Notes: a model not told the origin generated them from the letters alone. 64,000 nucleotides of DNA from Youhaiella tibetensis (GCF_008000755.1 NZ_CP041690.1:1240001-1304000), one strand, 5' to 3'. Positions 27,042 through 37,864 are shown, numbered from the stretch's first letter. Program-made: numbers and translations.

Positions 27042-27074
27042 ACCGGCGACGCGGGAGGCTTCCGTGTCGCCGGT
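27042..27074 (+). terminator. Stem-loop after the binding-protein gene
   Basis: A 13-bp stem with one G-T wobble: ACCGGCGACGCGG (27042-27054) against CCGTGTCGCCGGT (27062-27074), loop of 7. No T run follows. It is placed like the hairpin at 11374, between the binding-protein gene and the first permease gene. Confidence 0.6.
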
Positions 27075-27130
27075 CACCCGGCGCCGCCCGGCCGTTGGCC
27101 AGGGCTAGCTGCCATGTTTCGGAAACGGCC

Positions 27131-28090
27131 ATGTTGACATACCTGCTTCGCCGCGTCGGCATTGGCCTGCTGATGCTTGTTGCCCTCACGGTACTGGTTT
27201 TCATCCTGCTGCGCCTGGCGCCGGGTGATCCGGTCACCGCCTACATCAATCCGTCCGTGCCGATGTCGCCCGAAGCCATAGAGGCCCTGCGGGTACGTCT
27301 CGGCCTCGACCAGCCGCTGCCCTTGCAGTATTTCGCCTGGCTGAGCGCTGCCGTGACCGGGGACTTCGGCTACTCGATCCAGCGCGGCGGCGCTGCCGTG
27401 CTGCCTCTGGTCTTCGACCGCATCGGGCCGACCCTGCTGTTGATGGCCGCGGGCTTGACCATCGCGATCATCGTCGGGGTCGCTACCGGCATCATCAGCG
27501 CCGTGCGCCGCAACTCGGCGACCGATGTCGGCCTGTCGGTCGTCGCCTCGCTCGGCATTTCCAGCCCGGCATTCCTGACCGCTCTGCTTGGGCTCTATTT
27601 CTTCGCCGTCCAACTCCGAATTGCCCCATCCGGCGGGATGCTCACGCCCGGCGCGCCTTTCTCCATCGGGGACCTGCTGGCGCACCTAATCCTCCCGGCC
27701 AGCCTTCTCGCCATCGGCCACGCTGCCCTCATCATGCGCTACATGCGCTCCTCGCTCCTCGAGGTCCTCAACCAGGATTACGTGCGCACGGCGCGCGCCA
27801 AGGGCGTCAAGGAGTTCTGGGTCATCGTCAAGCACGCCACGCGCAACGCACTTCTGCCGGTGATCACCCTCATCGGCTCGACGATAGGCGTGGCCATCGG
27901 CGGCGCGATCTTCCTCGAAAGCGTCTTCAACTGGCCTGGCATGGGCCTGCTGCTGGTCAACGCCGTCAATGCCCGCGACTACCCGGTCATCATGTGCGCC
28001 ACCCTGGTCATCGGCGCCTGCGTGATCCTGGTGAATCTCCTGACCGACATTACTTACGCCGCGGTCGATCCGCGCATTCAGGTGAGTTGA
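27131..28090 (+). CDS. ABC transporter permease, DppB-like (sialic acid locus)
   Basis: A 319-residue membrane protein with the DppB N-terminal helix, [11 protein letters not shown] loop and docking loop [21 protein letters not shown] (given in part). Start chosen at 27131 (MLTYLLRR), the usual family beginning, after GGAAACGG. Its stop directly abuts the next start. Confidence 0.9.
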   Translation: MLTYLLRRVGIGLLMLVALTVLVFILLRLAPGDPVTAYINPSVPMSPEAIEALRVRLGLDQPLPLQYFAWLSAAVTGDFGYSIQRGGAAVLPLVFDRIGPTLLLMAAGLTIAIIVGVATGIISAVRRNSATDVGLSVVASLGISSPAFLTALLGLYFFAVQLRIAPSGGMLTPGAPFSIGDLLAHLILPASLLAIGHAALIMRYMRSSLLEVLNQDYVRTARAKGVKEFWVIVKHATRNALLPVITLIGSTIGVAIGGAIFLESVFNWPGMGLLLVNAVNARDYPVIMCATLVIGACVILVNLLTDITYAAVDPRIQVS

Positions 28091-28978
28091 ATGAGCGCGA
28101 TCACGCAAACCACCAGCGCACCGCGCGCCACCGGCCCGCTCCGTCGTGCGTTGGGACGTTTCTTCACCAACCGCGCCGCGATGATCGGCCTGCTCATCTT
28201 CGTGCCGATCCTCGTTGCGGTGCTGACCTATCAATGGTGGTGGCCGTTCGGGCCCAACGCCATCGATCTCACAGCGCTCAACAAGGGTCCTTCGAGCAAG
28301 CATTGGCTTGGAAGTGACGGGGTTGGACGCGATGTCTTTGCGCGCCTGCTGCAGGGCGGTCGCACGTCATTGCTGGTCGCGACAACCTCGGTGGTGATCT
28401 CGACCGTCATCGGCTTCCTCGTCGGCGCCTTCGCCGCGTTCGGCGGACGGTTTGCCGATGGCACCTCGATGCGCCTTGTCGACCTCGCCATGACGCTGCC
28501 GCCGATCATCTTTCTGCTGGTGCTGGCCTCGATCGCCGGCACGGGCATCGCGCCGACGATCTTCGTGATTTCGCTGCTCTCCTGGCCGGTTCTCGCCCGC
28601 ATGGTTCGCGCCCGTCTGCTCGAACTGCGCGAACGCGATTTCGTCGTTGCCGCGCGGGGCATGGGCGCCGGCGTGCCGCACCTGCTCTTCCGCCATGGCC
28701 TGCCCAACTGCATCGACATCATCGTCGTCTATGCGACCCTGCAGATCGCCAACGCCATCCTGCTCGAAGCGGGCCTGTCTTTCCTCGGGCTCGGCATCGC
28801 GCCGCCGGAAGCGAGCTGGGGCAACATGCTCAACCTGGCCCGCTCCACCATCGTCCTCGAGCAATACCCCTGGCAGTGGATGTTCGCGGGTGGGGCGCTG
28901 GTCCTCACGGTTCTCGCCATCAATTTCATCGGTGACGGTCTGCGCGACGCGTTCGACCCCCGATCCGACCTCAACTAA
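28091..28978 (+). CDS. ABC transporter permease, DppC-like (sialic acid locus)
   Basis: A 295-residue membrane protein with the DppC pattern: one N-terminal helix, a periplasmic segment with [16 protein letters not shown], then five helices and the docking loop [22 protein letters not shown] follows immediately after the previous TGA. Partner of the DppB-like subunit. Confidence 0.9.
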   Translation: MSAITQTTSAPRATGPLRRALGRFFTNRAAMIGLLIFVPILVAVLTYQWWWPFGPNAIDLTALNKGPSSKHWLGSDGVGRDVFARLLQGGRTSLLVATTSVVISTVIGFLVGAFAAFGGRFADGTSMRLVDLAMTLPPIIFLLVLASIAGTGIAPTIFVISLLSWPVLARMVRARLLELRERDFVVAARGMGAGVPHLLFRHGLPNCIDIIVVYATLQIANAILLEAGLSFLGLGIAPPEASWGNMLNLARSTIVLEQYPWQWMFAGGALVLTVLAINFIGDGLRDAFDPRSDLN

Positions 28979-28995
28979 GAGAAAGTCTTGCACAA

Positions 28996-29913
28996 ATGCC
29001 TCTCTATACCGGCGTCGTTCCTCCTGTGGTTACCCCGCTCAACCCGGATTTCACGGTCGATTACGACTCGTTCACGCGCGTGCTCGAGCACCTGATCGCG
29101 GGCGGCGTGCATGGCCTGTTTGTTCTCGGCTCGACCAGCGAGGTTGTTTTCCACGACGCGGACACCCGCAAGGCCATCACCGAGCATGCGATCAAGGTCG
29201 CCAATGGACGGGTGCCGGTTCTGGTCGGCACGATCGACCCGACCACTGACCGCGTCATCAAGCACGTCAAGATCGCCGAGGCTGCCGGCGCCGACGCGGT
29301 GGTGGTGACCGCGCCGTTCTACACCCGCACCAACCAGGCCGAGACGATCGACCACTTCCGCTATATCAAGGATGCGACGAGCCTGCCGATCATCGCCTAT
29401 GACATCCCGGTCTGCGTCAACATCAAGATCGAGCGCAAGACGACTGTGACGCTGGCCAGGGAAGGCACCATTGCCGGCCTCAAGGACTCGAGCGGCGACG
29501 ACGGCAACCTGCGCTACGTGCTGGCGGACATGAAGGACCACGACAGCTTCTTCGGCATGACCGGCTCGGAGATCGTGGTGGACAGCTGCCTCGCCATGGG
29601 TGCGCAGGGCGTCGTGCCCGGCCTCGCCAATGTCGACCCGGCAGGCTACGTCAAGCTCTGGAACCTCATGCAGGCCGGCGATCATGCCGGTGCCCGCGCC
29701 GAGCAGGAGCGCCTTTGCAGGCTGTTCGAGATCGTCTGGATTTCGACTGGCCGTACGAGTTCCGGTTCGGCCGGCGTTGGCGCTTTCAAGACCGCCATGC
29801 GCCGCCTCGGCATCATCGCCAGCAACACCATGGCGCGCCCGCAGCGTGCGCTCAACGACGAAGAGGCGGCCAGGATCGAGGCGATCCTGAAGTCCACCGG
29901 GTTGCTCGACTGA
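28996..29913 (+). CDS. nanA: DHDPS/NAL-family aldolase, probable N-acetylneuraminate lyase
   Basis: A 305-residue (beta/alpha)8 aldolase. It has the GSTSE carboxylate-binding motif (GxTGE type), the catalytic Tyr135 in AYDIP and the Schiff-base Lys163 in GLKDSSG, at nearly the positions of E. coli NanA (Tyr137, Lys165). The family also includes dihydrodipicolinate synthase and KDG aldolases, so family membership alone does not fix the substrate. Placement in an operon with NanE-NanK and an importer supports cleavage of N-acetylneuraminate to N-acetylmannosamine and pyruvate. Confidence 0.78.
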   Translation: MPLYTGVVPPVVTPLNPDFTVDYDSFTRVLEHLIAGGVHGLFVLGSTSEVVFHDADTRKAITEHAIKVANGRVPVLVGTIDPTTDRVIKHVKIAEAAGADAVVVTAPFYTRTNQAETIDHFRYIKDATSLPIIAYDIPVCVNIKIERKTTVTLAREGTIAGLKDSSGDDGNLRYVLADMKDHDSFFGMTGSEIVVDSCLAMGAQGVVPGLANVDPAGYVKLWNLMQAGDHAGARAEQERLCRLFEIVWISTGRTSSGSAGVGAFKTAMRRLGIIASNTMARPQRALNDEEAARIEAILKSTGLLD

Positions 29914-30920
29914 TGAGCGACCCGATCCTGAACATCTCCGGCCTGCAAGCGGTTTTCAGAATCGCCGGCAAAGACGTGCCGGCGGTTGAGGACCTCGACC
30001 TGACGATCGCGGCCGGCGAAACCGTCGCGCTTGTCGGAGAGTCAGGATCGGGCAAGTCGGTCACCAGCCTCGCCATCATGGGGCTTCTGCCCAAGAATGT
30101 CGGGCGCATTGGGGCCGGTACCATCTCCTTGCGCCGCAAGTCGGGGGAGGTGGCCACGCTCAATGCGCTCGACCACGAGCACCTGCGCCAGATCCGCGGC
30201 AACGACATCGGCATGGTGTTTCAGGAACCCATGACCAGCCTCAATCCGGTCTATACGGTTGGCGAACAGATCGCCGAGCCCATCCGCATCCATCTGGGCA
30301 AGTCCCACAAGGAAGCGGCGGCGGAGGCCGTCAAGCTGCTCGCGGGCGTCGGCATTCCCGATCCGGCCCGCCGAGCCACCCAGTATCCCCATGAGTTGTC
30401 GGGCGGCATGCGCCAGCGCGCCACGATCGCAATGGCGCTGGCCTGCAACCCGCAACTGCTCATCGCCGACGAGCCGACGACGGCCCTCGACGTGACGATC
30501 CAGGCGCAAATCCTGGAGCTTCTCCAGCAGCTCCAGCGCGAGCGCGGCATGGCGATCCTTTTCGTCACCCACAACCTGGGCGTGGTGGCGGAAATCGCCG
30601 ACCGCGTGGCGGTCATGTATGCGGGGAGGGTGGTCGAGACCGGGCCGGTGGCGGAAGTATTCGCCCATCCGCGTCACCCCTATACCAAGGGCCTGCTGCG
30701 TTCGGTGCCGCGGCTGGGCGAGGCGGTCAGGCTCAAGGAAGCGGGCACGCCACTACCGACCATCGCCGGCTCCGTGCCGTCGCTCTCCAATCGGCCCAAG
30801 GGCTGCGCCTTCGCCAACCGGTGCCAATACGCCATCGACGCCTGCAGGACCGAAATACCTCCACTTTTCGACGTCGGTCCCAATCGCGCCGCACGCTGCA
30901 TCCGCTGGCAGGAGGTTTGA
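29913..30920 (+). CDS. Dpp/Opp-type ATPase, DppD-like (sialic acid locus)
   Basis: A 335-residue ATPase with Walker A GESGSGKS, signature LSGGMRQR, Walker [13 protein letters not shown] and the C-terminal cysteine-bearing extension [15 protein letters not shown]. It begins in the overlapping TGATG of the aldolase stop. Position after the aldolase, not next to the permeases, confirms that lyase and importer form one transcription unit. Confidence 0.9.
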   Translation: MSDPILNISGLQAVFRIAGKDVPAVEDLDLTIAAGETVALVGESGSGKSVTSLAIMGLLPKNVGRIGAGTISLRRKSGEVATLNALDHEHLRQIRGNDIGMVFQEPMTSLNPVYTVGEQIAEPIRIHLGKSHKEAAAEAVKLLAGVGIPDPARRATQYPHELSGGMRQRATIAMALACNPQLLIADEPTTALDVTIQAQILELLQQLQRERGMAILFVTHNLGVVAEIADRVAVMYAGRVVETGPVAEVFAHPRHPYTKGLLRSVPRLGEAVRLKEAGTPLPTIAGSVPSLSNRPKGCAFANRCQYAIDACRTEIPPLFDVGPNRAARCIRWQEV

Positions 30921-30922
30921 CC

Positions 30923-31888
30923 GTGAGCGCTCCCTATCTTTCCGTCCGCAACCTTTCCAAGCACTTCAAGGCCGCCGCGTTCTCGAATGGCCCCGAGGTC
31001 AAGGCTCTGCAGGACATCTCGTTCGACATTCCGCGCGGGCAGGTGGTTGGGCTCGTCGGCGAATCCGGTTCAGGCAAGACCACCATCGGTCGCTCTGTGC
31101 TGCGCCTGATCGAGCCGACCGGCGGCGAGGTTTTCGTCGACGGAACCGACATCACCAAACTCTCGAACGCCCAGATGCGCAAGCAGCGGCGCAAGATGCA
31201 ATACGTCTTCCAGGACCCGTTCGCGTCCCTGTCGCCGCGCATGACCGTGGGGCAGATTCTCACCGAGGGCCTGCAGATCCAGGGCATCGGCACCAAGAGC
31301 GAGCGCCGGGCGCGCGCCGAGAAGGCGCTCGTCGCAGTGGACCTGCCGGCCGATGCCTTCGATCGGTATGCCTATGAGTTCTCCGGCGGCCAGCGCCAGC
31401 GTATCGGCATAGCTCGCGCCCTGGTCCTCGAACCCGAATTCATCGTTGCCGATGAGCCGGTTTCGGCGCTTGACGTTTCCATCCAGGCCCAGGTCATCAA
31501 CCTCATGCGCGAACTCCAGGTTCGGCTGGGGCTGACCATGCTCTTCATCTCGCATGACCTGGCCGTCGTCGAATATATCTGCGACACGGTGATAGTGCTC
31601 TATCTGGGGCGCATCATGGAAGTGGCGCCCGCTGCCGAGCTCTATGCCAACCCCACTCACCCCTATACGCGCGCTCTGCTCTCGGCCATTCCCTCGCCCG
31701 ACCCCGAAAAGCGGCAGCAGCGACAGGTATTGAAGGGCGATATTCCCAGTCCAGCCAACCCGCCATCGGGCTGCGTGTTCCGGACGCGCTGTCCTTACGC
31801 GGTCGAAGCCTGCGCTGCCGCCGTGCCCGAACTGCGCGAGACGGCTCCCGGCCATCTACGCGCGTGCATTCGTGACGATATTCTCTAG
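30923..31888 (+). CDS. Dpp/Opp-type ATPase, DppF-like (sialic acid locus)
   Basis: A 321-residue ATPase with Walker A GESGSGKT, signature SGGQRQR, Walker B FIVADEPVSALD and the GCVFRTRCPYAVEAC C-terminal motif. The start is GTG at 30923, with GGAGG at 30911-30915; an upstream frame overlapping the DppD-like gene is not used. Confidence 0.9.
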   Translation: MSAPYLSVRNLSKHFKAAAFSNGPEVKALQDISFDIPRGQVVGLVGESGSGKTTIGRSVLRLIEPTGGEVFVDGTDITKLSNAQMRKQRRKMQYVFQDPFASLSPRMTVGQILTEGLQIQGIGTKSERRARAEKALVAVDLPADAFDRYAYEFSGGQRQRIGIARALVLEPEFIVADEPVSALDVSIQAQVINLMRELQVRLGLTMLFISHDLAVVEYICDTVIVLYLGRIMEVAPAAELYANPTHPYTRALLSAIPSPDPEKRQQRQVLKGDIPSPANPPSGCVFRTRCPYAVEACAAAVPELRETAPGHLRACIRDDIL

Positions 31889-31900
31889 GGCCTCCTAATC

Positions 31901-33433
31901 ATGACTTCCAAAGCGTCCCTGCTTGCCTCCCTCGAGGGCGGCCTCATCGTCTCCTGCCAGCCGGTCGACGACGGCCCGATGGATAGCGTCGAGATCGTGG
32001 TGGCGATGGCGCTGGCCGCGCGCGATGGCGGGGCGCGGGCGCTGCGCGTGGAAGGCGCGGCGAAGGTCGCAGCGGTGGTCAAGGCCTGCGATCTTCCGGT
32101 CGTCGCCATCGTCAAGCGCGACTTCGACGACAGCCCGGTGCGCATTACCCCATTGCTGGAGGATGTCGCGGCGCTAGCCGATGCAGGGGCGGCGATCATA
32201 GCCGTCGACGGCACCGACCGGGAGCGGCCTGTGCCGGTGGCGACCTTGCTTGAAGCCATCCACGCACGCGGCTGCCTGGCGATGGCCGACCTCTCCAACA
32301 TCGAGGAGGCCAAGGCCGCCAAGGCCATGGGTTTCGATGTCCTCGGCACCACGATGTCCGGCTATACCGGCGGGCCGGTTCCGGCGGAGCCGGATTTCGA
32401 CTTCGTCACCGCCTGTCGCGCCCTGGGCGGCACCGTTGTTGCCGAGGGGCGGTTCAACAGCCCGCAGCTTGCGGGCGAGGCGATCCGTGCGGGCGCGAGC
32501 GCCGTCTGCGTAGGCTCGGCCATCACCCGGCAGGAGCACGTGACCGGCTGGTTCCTCGATGCCGTCAACCAGGCGGCATCATCTGTGACCGAACCGGTGC
32601 TCGCGCTCGATATCGGCGGCACGAAATCGATGCTCGCGCTGGTGCAGAACGCCAAGGTCATCGAGCATCGCATCGTCGCCACGCAGGGCGCCATCGCCAC
32701 TCCCGAATGGTTCGCCCAGATGGCGAGCGAGTGTCAGGACTGGGGCGGCCGCTACGCGAGCATCGGCGCGGCGGTCACCGGCGTGGTCGATAAAGGCCGA
32801 TGGAAGGCCCTCAACCCCGCTACGCTCGACATTCCGCCCGAGACGCCGATCATCGAGCGCTTGCAGGAAGCTTTTGCACTCGACCGCGTGATGGCCGCCA
32901 ACGACGCGCAGGCGGCTGCCTGGGGGGAATACAGGTTCGGCGCCGGCCGCAGGCTGGACATGATGTTCGTGACGGTTTCGTCGGGTATCGGCGGCGGCGT
33001 GGTATTGAACGGCAAGCTGCTCACCGGGGCGCGCGGTCTCGCCGGAAGCCTCGGCCAGGTCACCGATCTGGCCGGCGGCAGGCTCGAAAAGAGCGCTTCC
33101 GGCTTCGGCATTGCGCGCCGTGCCGCCGAGCAGGGCCGCGCCGCCGATACGCGGCTTGTCTTCGAAGCGCTGGCCGCGGGGGAAGCGTGGGCGGAAACCC
33201 TGGTGTCGTCCGTGGCGGAAGAACTCGCCAATGCGCTGGTCAACAGTCAGAAATTGCTGGACGTTGAAGCCTTCGTTCTCGGCGGCGGGGTTGGACTGCT
33301 CGAGCCGTTCCGCACGCGCCTCGATCGGGCACTGGCATCGCGCGCACCGCTGCTGCGCCCGACCGTGCGTCCTGCGGCTTTGGGGACGTTTGCGGGCGCC
33401 ATCGGCATTGCGGATCTCGCGACCCGCATCTGA
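31901..33433 (+). CDS. nanEK: Fused ManNAc-6-P 2-epimerase (NanE) and ROK-family ManNAc kinase (NanK)
   Basis: A 510-residue fusion. Residues 1 to about 225 are NanE ([17 protein letters not shown] with the catalytic lysine, [21 protein letters not shown]). From about 232 begins a ROK kinase: phosphate-binding DIGGT (from D237), the catalytic NDA motif ([12 protein letters not shown]) and [10 protein letters not shown]. The segment that in ROK kinases carries the zinc motif (GHxxxxx then CxCGxxxCxE) reads [20 protein letters not shown] and has no cysteine or histidine, so structural zinc is absent. The enzyme would phosphorylate ManNAc and epimerise the product to GlcNAc-6-P. nagA/nagB are not in the window. 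Last gene of the sialic acid operon. Confidence 0.85.
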   Translation: MTSKASLLASLEGGLIVSCQPVDDGPMDSVEIVVAMALAARDGGARALRVEGAAKVAAVVKACDLPVVAIVKRDFDDSPVRITPLLEDVAALADAGAAIIAVDGTDRERPVPVATLLEAIHARGCLAMADLSNIEEAKAAKAMGFDVLGTTMSGYTGGPVPAEPDFDFVTACRALGGTVVAEGRFNSPQLAGEAIRAGASAVCVGSAITRQEHVTGWFLDAVNQAASSVTEPVLALDIGGTKSMLALVQNAKVIEHRIVATQGAIATPEWFAQMASECQDWGGRYASIGAAVTGVVDKGRWKALNPATLDIPPETPIIERLQEAFALDRVMAANDAQAAAWGEYRFGAGRRLDMMFVTVSSGIGGGVVLNGKLLTGARGLAGSLGQVTDLAGGRLEKSASGFGIARRAAEQGRAADTRLVFEALAAGEAWAETLVSSVAEELANALVNSQKLLDVEAFVLGGGVGLLEPFRTRLDRALASRAPLLRPTVRPAALGTFAGAIGIADLATRI

Positions 33434-33499
33434 TCCTGCCGCCCTCTGGCGCCGGACTTGACGAGAACACCTGCGCAGACCCCCGGGCTCGCCTTCCAG

Positions 33500-33513
33500 T
33501 TGATGCGCGTCAA
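33500..33513. promoter_or_regulatory. FNR/FixK-like box before the export operon
   Basis: TTGATGCGCGTCAA matches the TTGA-N6-TCAA form of FNR/FixK-type sites. It lies in the 152-bp gap between the NanE-NanK stop and the ABC exporter ATPase start, 72 bases before the ATG. A single short match of this kind can occur by chance; nothing else was seen in the gap. Confidence 0.35.
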
Positions 33514-33585
33514 TGCAGGCAGGTGGGAGCATGCGAGGCTGTGCGCTCAGCGGCAGATCGCCCGCGAGCTTCAGGAAGTCTTTCG

Positions 33586-34293
33586 ATGCCGGAGACAGTG
33601 CTGAAAACGGTCGACCTGACCAAGGTCTATCACACCGGCGCCATCGAGGTCCTGGCGCTGAGCGGCGTTTCCTTCGAGGCGGCCATGGGCGACTTCGTGG
33701 TGATCCTGGGGCCGTCTGGGTCCGGAAAGTCCACGTTCCTCAATCTCGTGGGAGGACTGGATATCGCCACGTCCGGCTCGGCCTTCTACCAGGATCACGA
33801 CCTCACGCGTGCCGGGGAAGCGGAACTCACACGCTATCGGCGCGACCATGTGGGTTTCGTCTTCCAGTTCTACAACCTGATACCCAGCCTCACCGCCCGG
33901 GAGAACGTCAGGCTGGTCACCGAGATCGTCGACCACCCGATGCCCGCCGAGGAGGCGCTGGCGCTGGTCGGCCTGGAAGGGCGTCTCGACCATTTTCCCG
34001 CGGAGCTTTCCGGGGGTGAGCAGCAACGGGTGGCGATCGCGCGGGCCATCGCCAAGCGCCCAGGTCTGCTGCTCTGCGACGAGCCCACCGGCGCGCTGGA
34101 TTGCGCGACCGGCGTGCTGGTGCTCGAGGCCCTCCAGAAGGTCAACCGCGAGCTTTCGGCAACGACGCTCGTCATCACGCATAACGTCGCGATCGCCGAC
34201 ATGGCCGGTCGCGTCGTGATGTTCGCCAACGGCAAGGTCGCCTCGTCGCGCAGAAACGAGACGCAAAAGCCAGCCTCGCAGATCCGGTGGTAG
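33586..34293 (+). CDS. ABC exporter ATPase, MacB/LolD type
   Basis: A 235-residue ATPase with Walker A GPSGSGKS, the Q-loop [14 protein letters not shown] typical of MacB/LolD proteins, signature LSGGEQQR and Walker [13 protein letters not shown]. The ATG at 33586 is preceded by AGGAA. Family members work with FtsX-type permeases in mechanotransmission rather than as channel transporters; the partner is encoded next. Confidence 0.9.
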   Translation: MPETVLKTVDLTKVYHTGAIEVLALSGVSFEAAMGDFVVILGPSGSGKSTFLNLVGGLDIATSGSAFYQDHDLTRAGEAELTRYRRDHVGFVFQFYNLIPSLTARENVRLVTEIVDHPMPAEEALALVGLEGRLDHFPAELSGGEQQRVAIARAIAKRPGLLLCDEPTGALDCATGVLVLEALQKVNRELSATTLVITHNVAIADMAGRVVMFANGKVASSRRNETQKPASQIRW

Positions 34294-34295
34294 CG

Positions 34296-36659
34296 ATGTC
34301 GGCGTTGCACCGGAAATTGCTCCGGGATGCAGCCAGGCTCTGGGCCCAGGTCCTTGCCATATCGCTGGTGCTGGCGGCGGGCGTGGCAACGCTGATCGTG
34401 GGCACCGGCGCCTATGCTTCGCTGGCACAGACCCGGGACGCCTACTACCGGTCGAGCAGTTTCGCCGACATCTTTGCCAATGTGACGCGCGCCCCGAACG
34501 CCCTCAACGAGCAGATCCGGAGCATACCGGGCGTTCGCGGCAGCGAGACGCGGATCGTGGAGGCTGCCCTGGCCGACGTGCCGGGGATGAGCCAGCCGGC
34601 CAGCGTCGAGCTGATATCGCTGCCCGACCTCGGCGCGCAGAGCCTCAACAAGGTGCATGTGAGGCGCGGCCGGCTGCCTGCAAAAGATTCCCATGACGAA
34701 GCCGCCGTCAGCGAGCGTTTCGCCATGGCCCATGACATGCAGATCGGGGACAAGCTGTCGGTCGTGGCCAACGGGCGCTGGCGTGAGATCCGCGTGACAG
34801 GGATCGTGCTGTCGCCCGAGTTCATCTATGCCATCGGCCCCGGCGACATCTTTCCCGATGATCGCCGTTTCGGCGTGCTCTGGATGTCCGAGAGCATGAT
34901 GGCTGCGGCTTACGACATGCAGGATGCCTTTTCGAGCGTCCTGGTGGACGTGACGCCGGGCGTCGATACGCGGCGGGTGATCGAGCGCATCGATACGCTC
35001 CTGAAGCCGTTCGGAACGCAGGGCGCCTATGGGCGCGACCAGCAGATATCCTACCGCTTTCTCTATGCCGAGCTTCGGCAATTGCAGGCGATGAGCTGGG
35101 TGTTGCCGCCCATCTTCCTGGCGGTCGCGGCATTCCTCGTCGGCATGACCCTGTCGCGCCTGGTGACGCTGGAGCGCGAGCAGGTGGGGCTGCTCAAGGC
35201 ACTGGGGTATGGCAAATGGGCGGTGGCCCGGCACTACGTGGAATTCGCCATCATCGTGGGGATCGTCGGCCTCGTGATCGGGCTCGGCGCGGGCGTCGTG
35301 CTCGGCCAGAGGCTCACCCGGCTCTACGCGCAGTATTACTCGTTCCCGTTCCTCTCGTTCAGCGGCGATGCGCGCATCTATGTACTGGCAGCCTTTGCCA
35401 GTATCGGGGCGGTGGTGATCGGCGCGGGCCGGAGTGCGCTCGCCGTTGCCTCGCTGCCGCCATCGGTCGCCATGCTTCCACAGCCGCCCAGCCGCTATAG
35501 CCGCACCTTCGGCACCAATACCCCGGCCTTGGCCTCAGGTGGCATGGCCCTCGTGATGGTGATCCGGCACCTCGTCCACAGCCCGCTCAGAACCGCCGGC
35601 GCGGTCATGGGGGTGGTCCTTGCCACGGCCGTTCTCGTCGCCTCGCTCTGGAGCTTCGGCTCCACGGACTTCCTGATCGACTTCACCTTCTTCAAGGCGC
35701 AGCGACAGAGCGCAACCGTCACCTTCGGAAAACCGCTGCCACCCTCGGCCGCGCTTGATCTCGCGCGCCTGCCCGGCGTCTCGCGGGTCGAGCCGATACG
35801 GGTCGTCCCGGCAGTTCTTCGCAACGGCATTCACGAACGCAGGGTGGCCGTAGAGGGACGGGTGGCGGGAGCCGACCTGTCGCGATCTCTCGACACCGAA
35901 CTGCGCCCGGTCGAAGCGCCAGGGAGCGGGCTCATGCTGTCATCGGCGCTGGCCGCAGCGCTCGCGGTCGCTCCCGGAGACACGGTAGAACTGGAGCCAC
36001 TGATCGGGGTGCGCGAGTCCAAGCTCGTGCCGGTCGTCTCCGTGGTCGAATCCTATATCGGGCTCGGCGCGACCATGCGCCTTGAGGCGCTCGAAAGGCT
36101 GCTGGGCGGGGCCGTGACCATCGGCGGGGCCGACATTCGCCTCGATCCCAGCCGGGAGGACGCGTTCTTTGCCTCCGTCAAGCACGTGCCGACCGTTGCC
36201 TCGGTCTCGCTGCTGCGGCTGGCGCTGACCAAGTTCCGCGAGACGCTGGCACAGAACGTCCTGGTGATGGTTGCCATCTACGTGGGCTTCGCGGGCATCA
36301 TCGCCTTCGGGGTCATCTACAACTTCGCCCGAATTTCGCTTTCCGAGCAGGGCAGGGAACTGGCCAGCCTGCGCGTTCTCGGCTTCTCCTCGAGGGAGGT
36401 GGCGGCGGTGCTGTACCGGGAGCTGGCGATCATCCTCCTGGTGTCCCAGCCGATCGGCTGGCTGCTGGGCTATGGCCTCGGCTCTGCTGTCGCCCGAGGG
36501 TTCAGCACCGAGCTTTATCGCATTCCGCTCATCATCGGGCCCGATGTCTATGCGTGGGCGAGCATCTGCGTGGTGGGGTCGGGGCTGCTGTCGTTCGTGT
36601 TGATCGGGCGGCGTATTCGCCGGCTCGACCTGATTGCCGTTCTCAAGACGAGGGAATAG
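34296..36659 (+). CDS. FtsX-like permease of the exporter, two FtsX domains
   Basis: A 787-residue membrane protein. An N-terminal helix (residues about 14-35) is followed by a long periplasmic domain, three helices (about 265-385), another helix and periplasmic part (about 420-640), and three C-terminal helices (about 660-780). The two ELxxLRxLG-like stretches (REQVGLLKALGYGKWAV and GRELASLRVLGFSSREV) mark two FtsX modules. ATG at 34296 is preferred over an in-frame GTG at 34287 that overlaps the ATPase stop. Confidence 0.88.
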   Translation: MSALHRKLLRDAARLWAQVLAISLVLAAGVATLIVGTGAYASLAQTRDAYYRSSSFADIFANVTRAPNALNEQIRSIPGVRGSETRIVEAALADVPGMSQPASVELISLPDLGAQSLNKVHVRRGRLPAKDSHDEAAVSERFAMAHDMQIGDKLSVVANGRWREIRVTGIVLSPEFIYAIGPGDIFPDDRRFGVLWMSESMMAAAYDMQDAFSSVLVDVTPGVDTRRVIERIDTLLKPFGTQGAYGRDQQISYRFLYAELRQLQAMSWVLPPIFLAVAAFLVGMTLSRLVTLEREQVGLLKALGYGKWAVARHYVEFAIIVGIVGLVIGLGAGVVLGQRLTRLYAQYYSFPFLSFSGDARIYVLAAFASIGAVVIGAGRSALAVASLPPSVAMLPQPPSRYSRTFGTNTPALASGGMALVMVIRHLVHSPLRTAGAVMGVVLATAVLVASLWSFGSTDFLIDFTFFKAQRQSATVTFGKPLPPSAALDLARLPGVSRVEPIRVVPAVLRNGIHERRVAVEGRVAGADLSRSLDTELRPVEAPGSGLMLSSALAAALAVAPGDTVELEPLIGVRESKLVPVVSVVESYIGLGATMRLEALERLLGGAVTIGGADIRLDPSREDAFFASVKHVPTVASVSLLRLALTKFRETLAQNVLVMVAIYVGFAGIIAFGVIYNFARISLSEQGRELASLRVLGFSSREVAAVLYRELAIILLVSQPIGWLLGYGLGSAVARGFSTELYRIPLIIGPDVYAWASICVVGSGLLSFVLIGRRIRRLDLIAVLKTRE

Positions 36660-36661
36660 CG

Positions 36662-37864
36662 ATGGTGAGACGCATTGCATGGGTCGTGGTCGCGGTCGTC
36701 CTGCTCGCGGGCATCGCCTGGGCCCTCTGGCCGCGGCCGATCCTCGTGGAGACCGGCAGCGTGGAGAATAGGGACCTGGTGCTGCAGATCGACAACGAGG
36801 GGCGGAGCCAGGTCCGCGAGGTGTTCACGGTATCCGCCCCGATTGCGGGCCGGATGGCGCGGCTGGACCTGCATGCCGGCGACAGCGTGACCAAGGGAGA
36901 GACGGTCGTTGCCGAGATCAGGCCGCTTGATCCCGGGCTTCTCGATTCCCGGTCCCGTCAGGTTTCGCAAGCGCGCACGCAGGCCGCGCAGTCGGCCGTC
37001 GATCTGGCGGAAGCCGAGCGGGACCGGGCGAGCGCGCAACTGAGCTTCGCGCAGAGTGCCCTCGACCGGCAGTTGTTCCTCTCCGAACGGGGCACGGTGC
37101 CCGAGACGGCCACCGATCAGGCGCGTTTCGATCTCTCGACCGCGCGCTCGGCCCTTGCGAGCGCCGAGGCCTCGCTCAAGATGCGCCAGGATGAATTGCA
37201 GGCTACCAAGGCCGAACTCATCGAAGGGAATGACGAGGCGTCGACGCCGCAATGCTGCATGTCTGTCTACACGCCGGCCTCGGGTCTGGTGCTGCGCGTG
37301 CTCACCGAAAGCGAGCAGGTGGTGCAGCCGGGTGCGCCGCTGCTGACCCTGGGCGATCCCTCCGACATCGAAATCGTGGTGCCCACGCTCTCGAGTGACG
37401 CCGTGGGCATCGCCGTAGGTGCCGACGCCACCATCGACGGATGGGGAGGCCCGCCGCTGGAGGCCAGGGTCACCCGCATCGATCCGGCGGCGCGAACCGT
37501 GGTCTCGGCACTGGGCATCGAGGAGCAGCGGGTCGACGTGATCCTGGCGCTCGCCGAACCGGTGCCGCAGGGTTATCGGCTCGGGCATGATTTTCGCGTC
37601 ATCGCCCACATCACCACCTGGCGTGGCGATGGCGTGCTGGCTGTGCCGGCAGGGGCGCTGTTCCGGCATGGCAATGACTGGGCGGTGTTCGTGGTTTCGG
37701 GCGGGAAGGCGCAACGCCGGATAGTCCAGATCGGGCACCAGAATGCCGACTACGGCGAGGTGCTGTCGGGGCTCAAGACGGGCGAGGCGGTTGTGCTTTA
37801 TCCCAACGATCAGCTCGCGGATGGATCCGCGGTCACCATTTCGACAGGCGTCGAGGGGGGATGA
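36662..37864 (+). CDS. HlyD/MacA-like periplasmic adaptor
   Basis: A 400-residue membrane-anchored adaptor with one N-terminal helix (residues about 5-22), a split lipoyl domain (residues about 55-85 and 205-235), a coiled-coil hairpin between them rich in Ala, Gln and Glu, and beta-barrel and membrane-proximal domains. Two adjacent cysteines (PQCCMS) are unusual. It starts two bases after the permease stop. With the ATPase and permease it forms a tripartite MacAB-like exporter; an outer-membrane channel is not encoded here. Confidence 0.87.
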   Translation: MVRRIAWVVVAVVLLAGIAWALWPRPILVETGSVENRDLVLQIDNEGRSQVREVFTVSAPIAGRMARLDLHAGDSVTKGETVVAEIRPLDPGLLDSRSRQVSQARTQAAQSAVDLAEAERDRASAQLSFAQSALDRQLFLSERGTVPETATDQARFDLSTARSALASAEASLKMRQDELQATKAELIEGNDEASTPQCCMSVYTPASGLVLRVLTESEQVVQPGAPLLTLGDPSDIEIVVPTLSSDAVGIAVGADATIDGWGGPPLEARVTRIDPAARTVVSALGIEEQRVDVILALAEPVPQGYRLGHDFRVIAHITTWRGDGVLAVPAGALFRHGNDWAVFVVSGGKAQRRIVQIGHQNADYGEVLSGLKTGEAVVLYPNDQLADGSAVTISTGVEGG

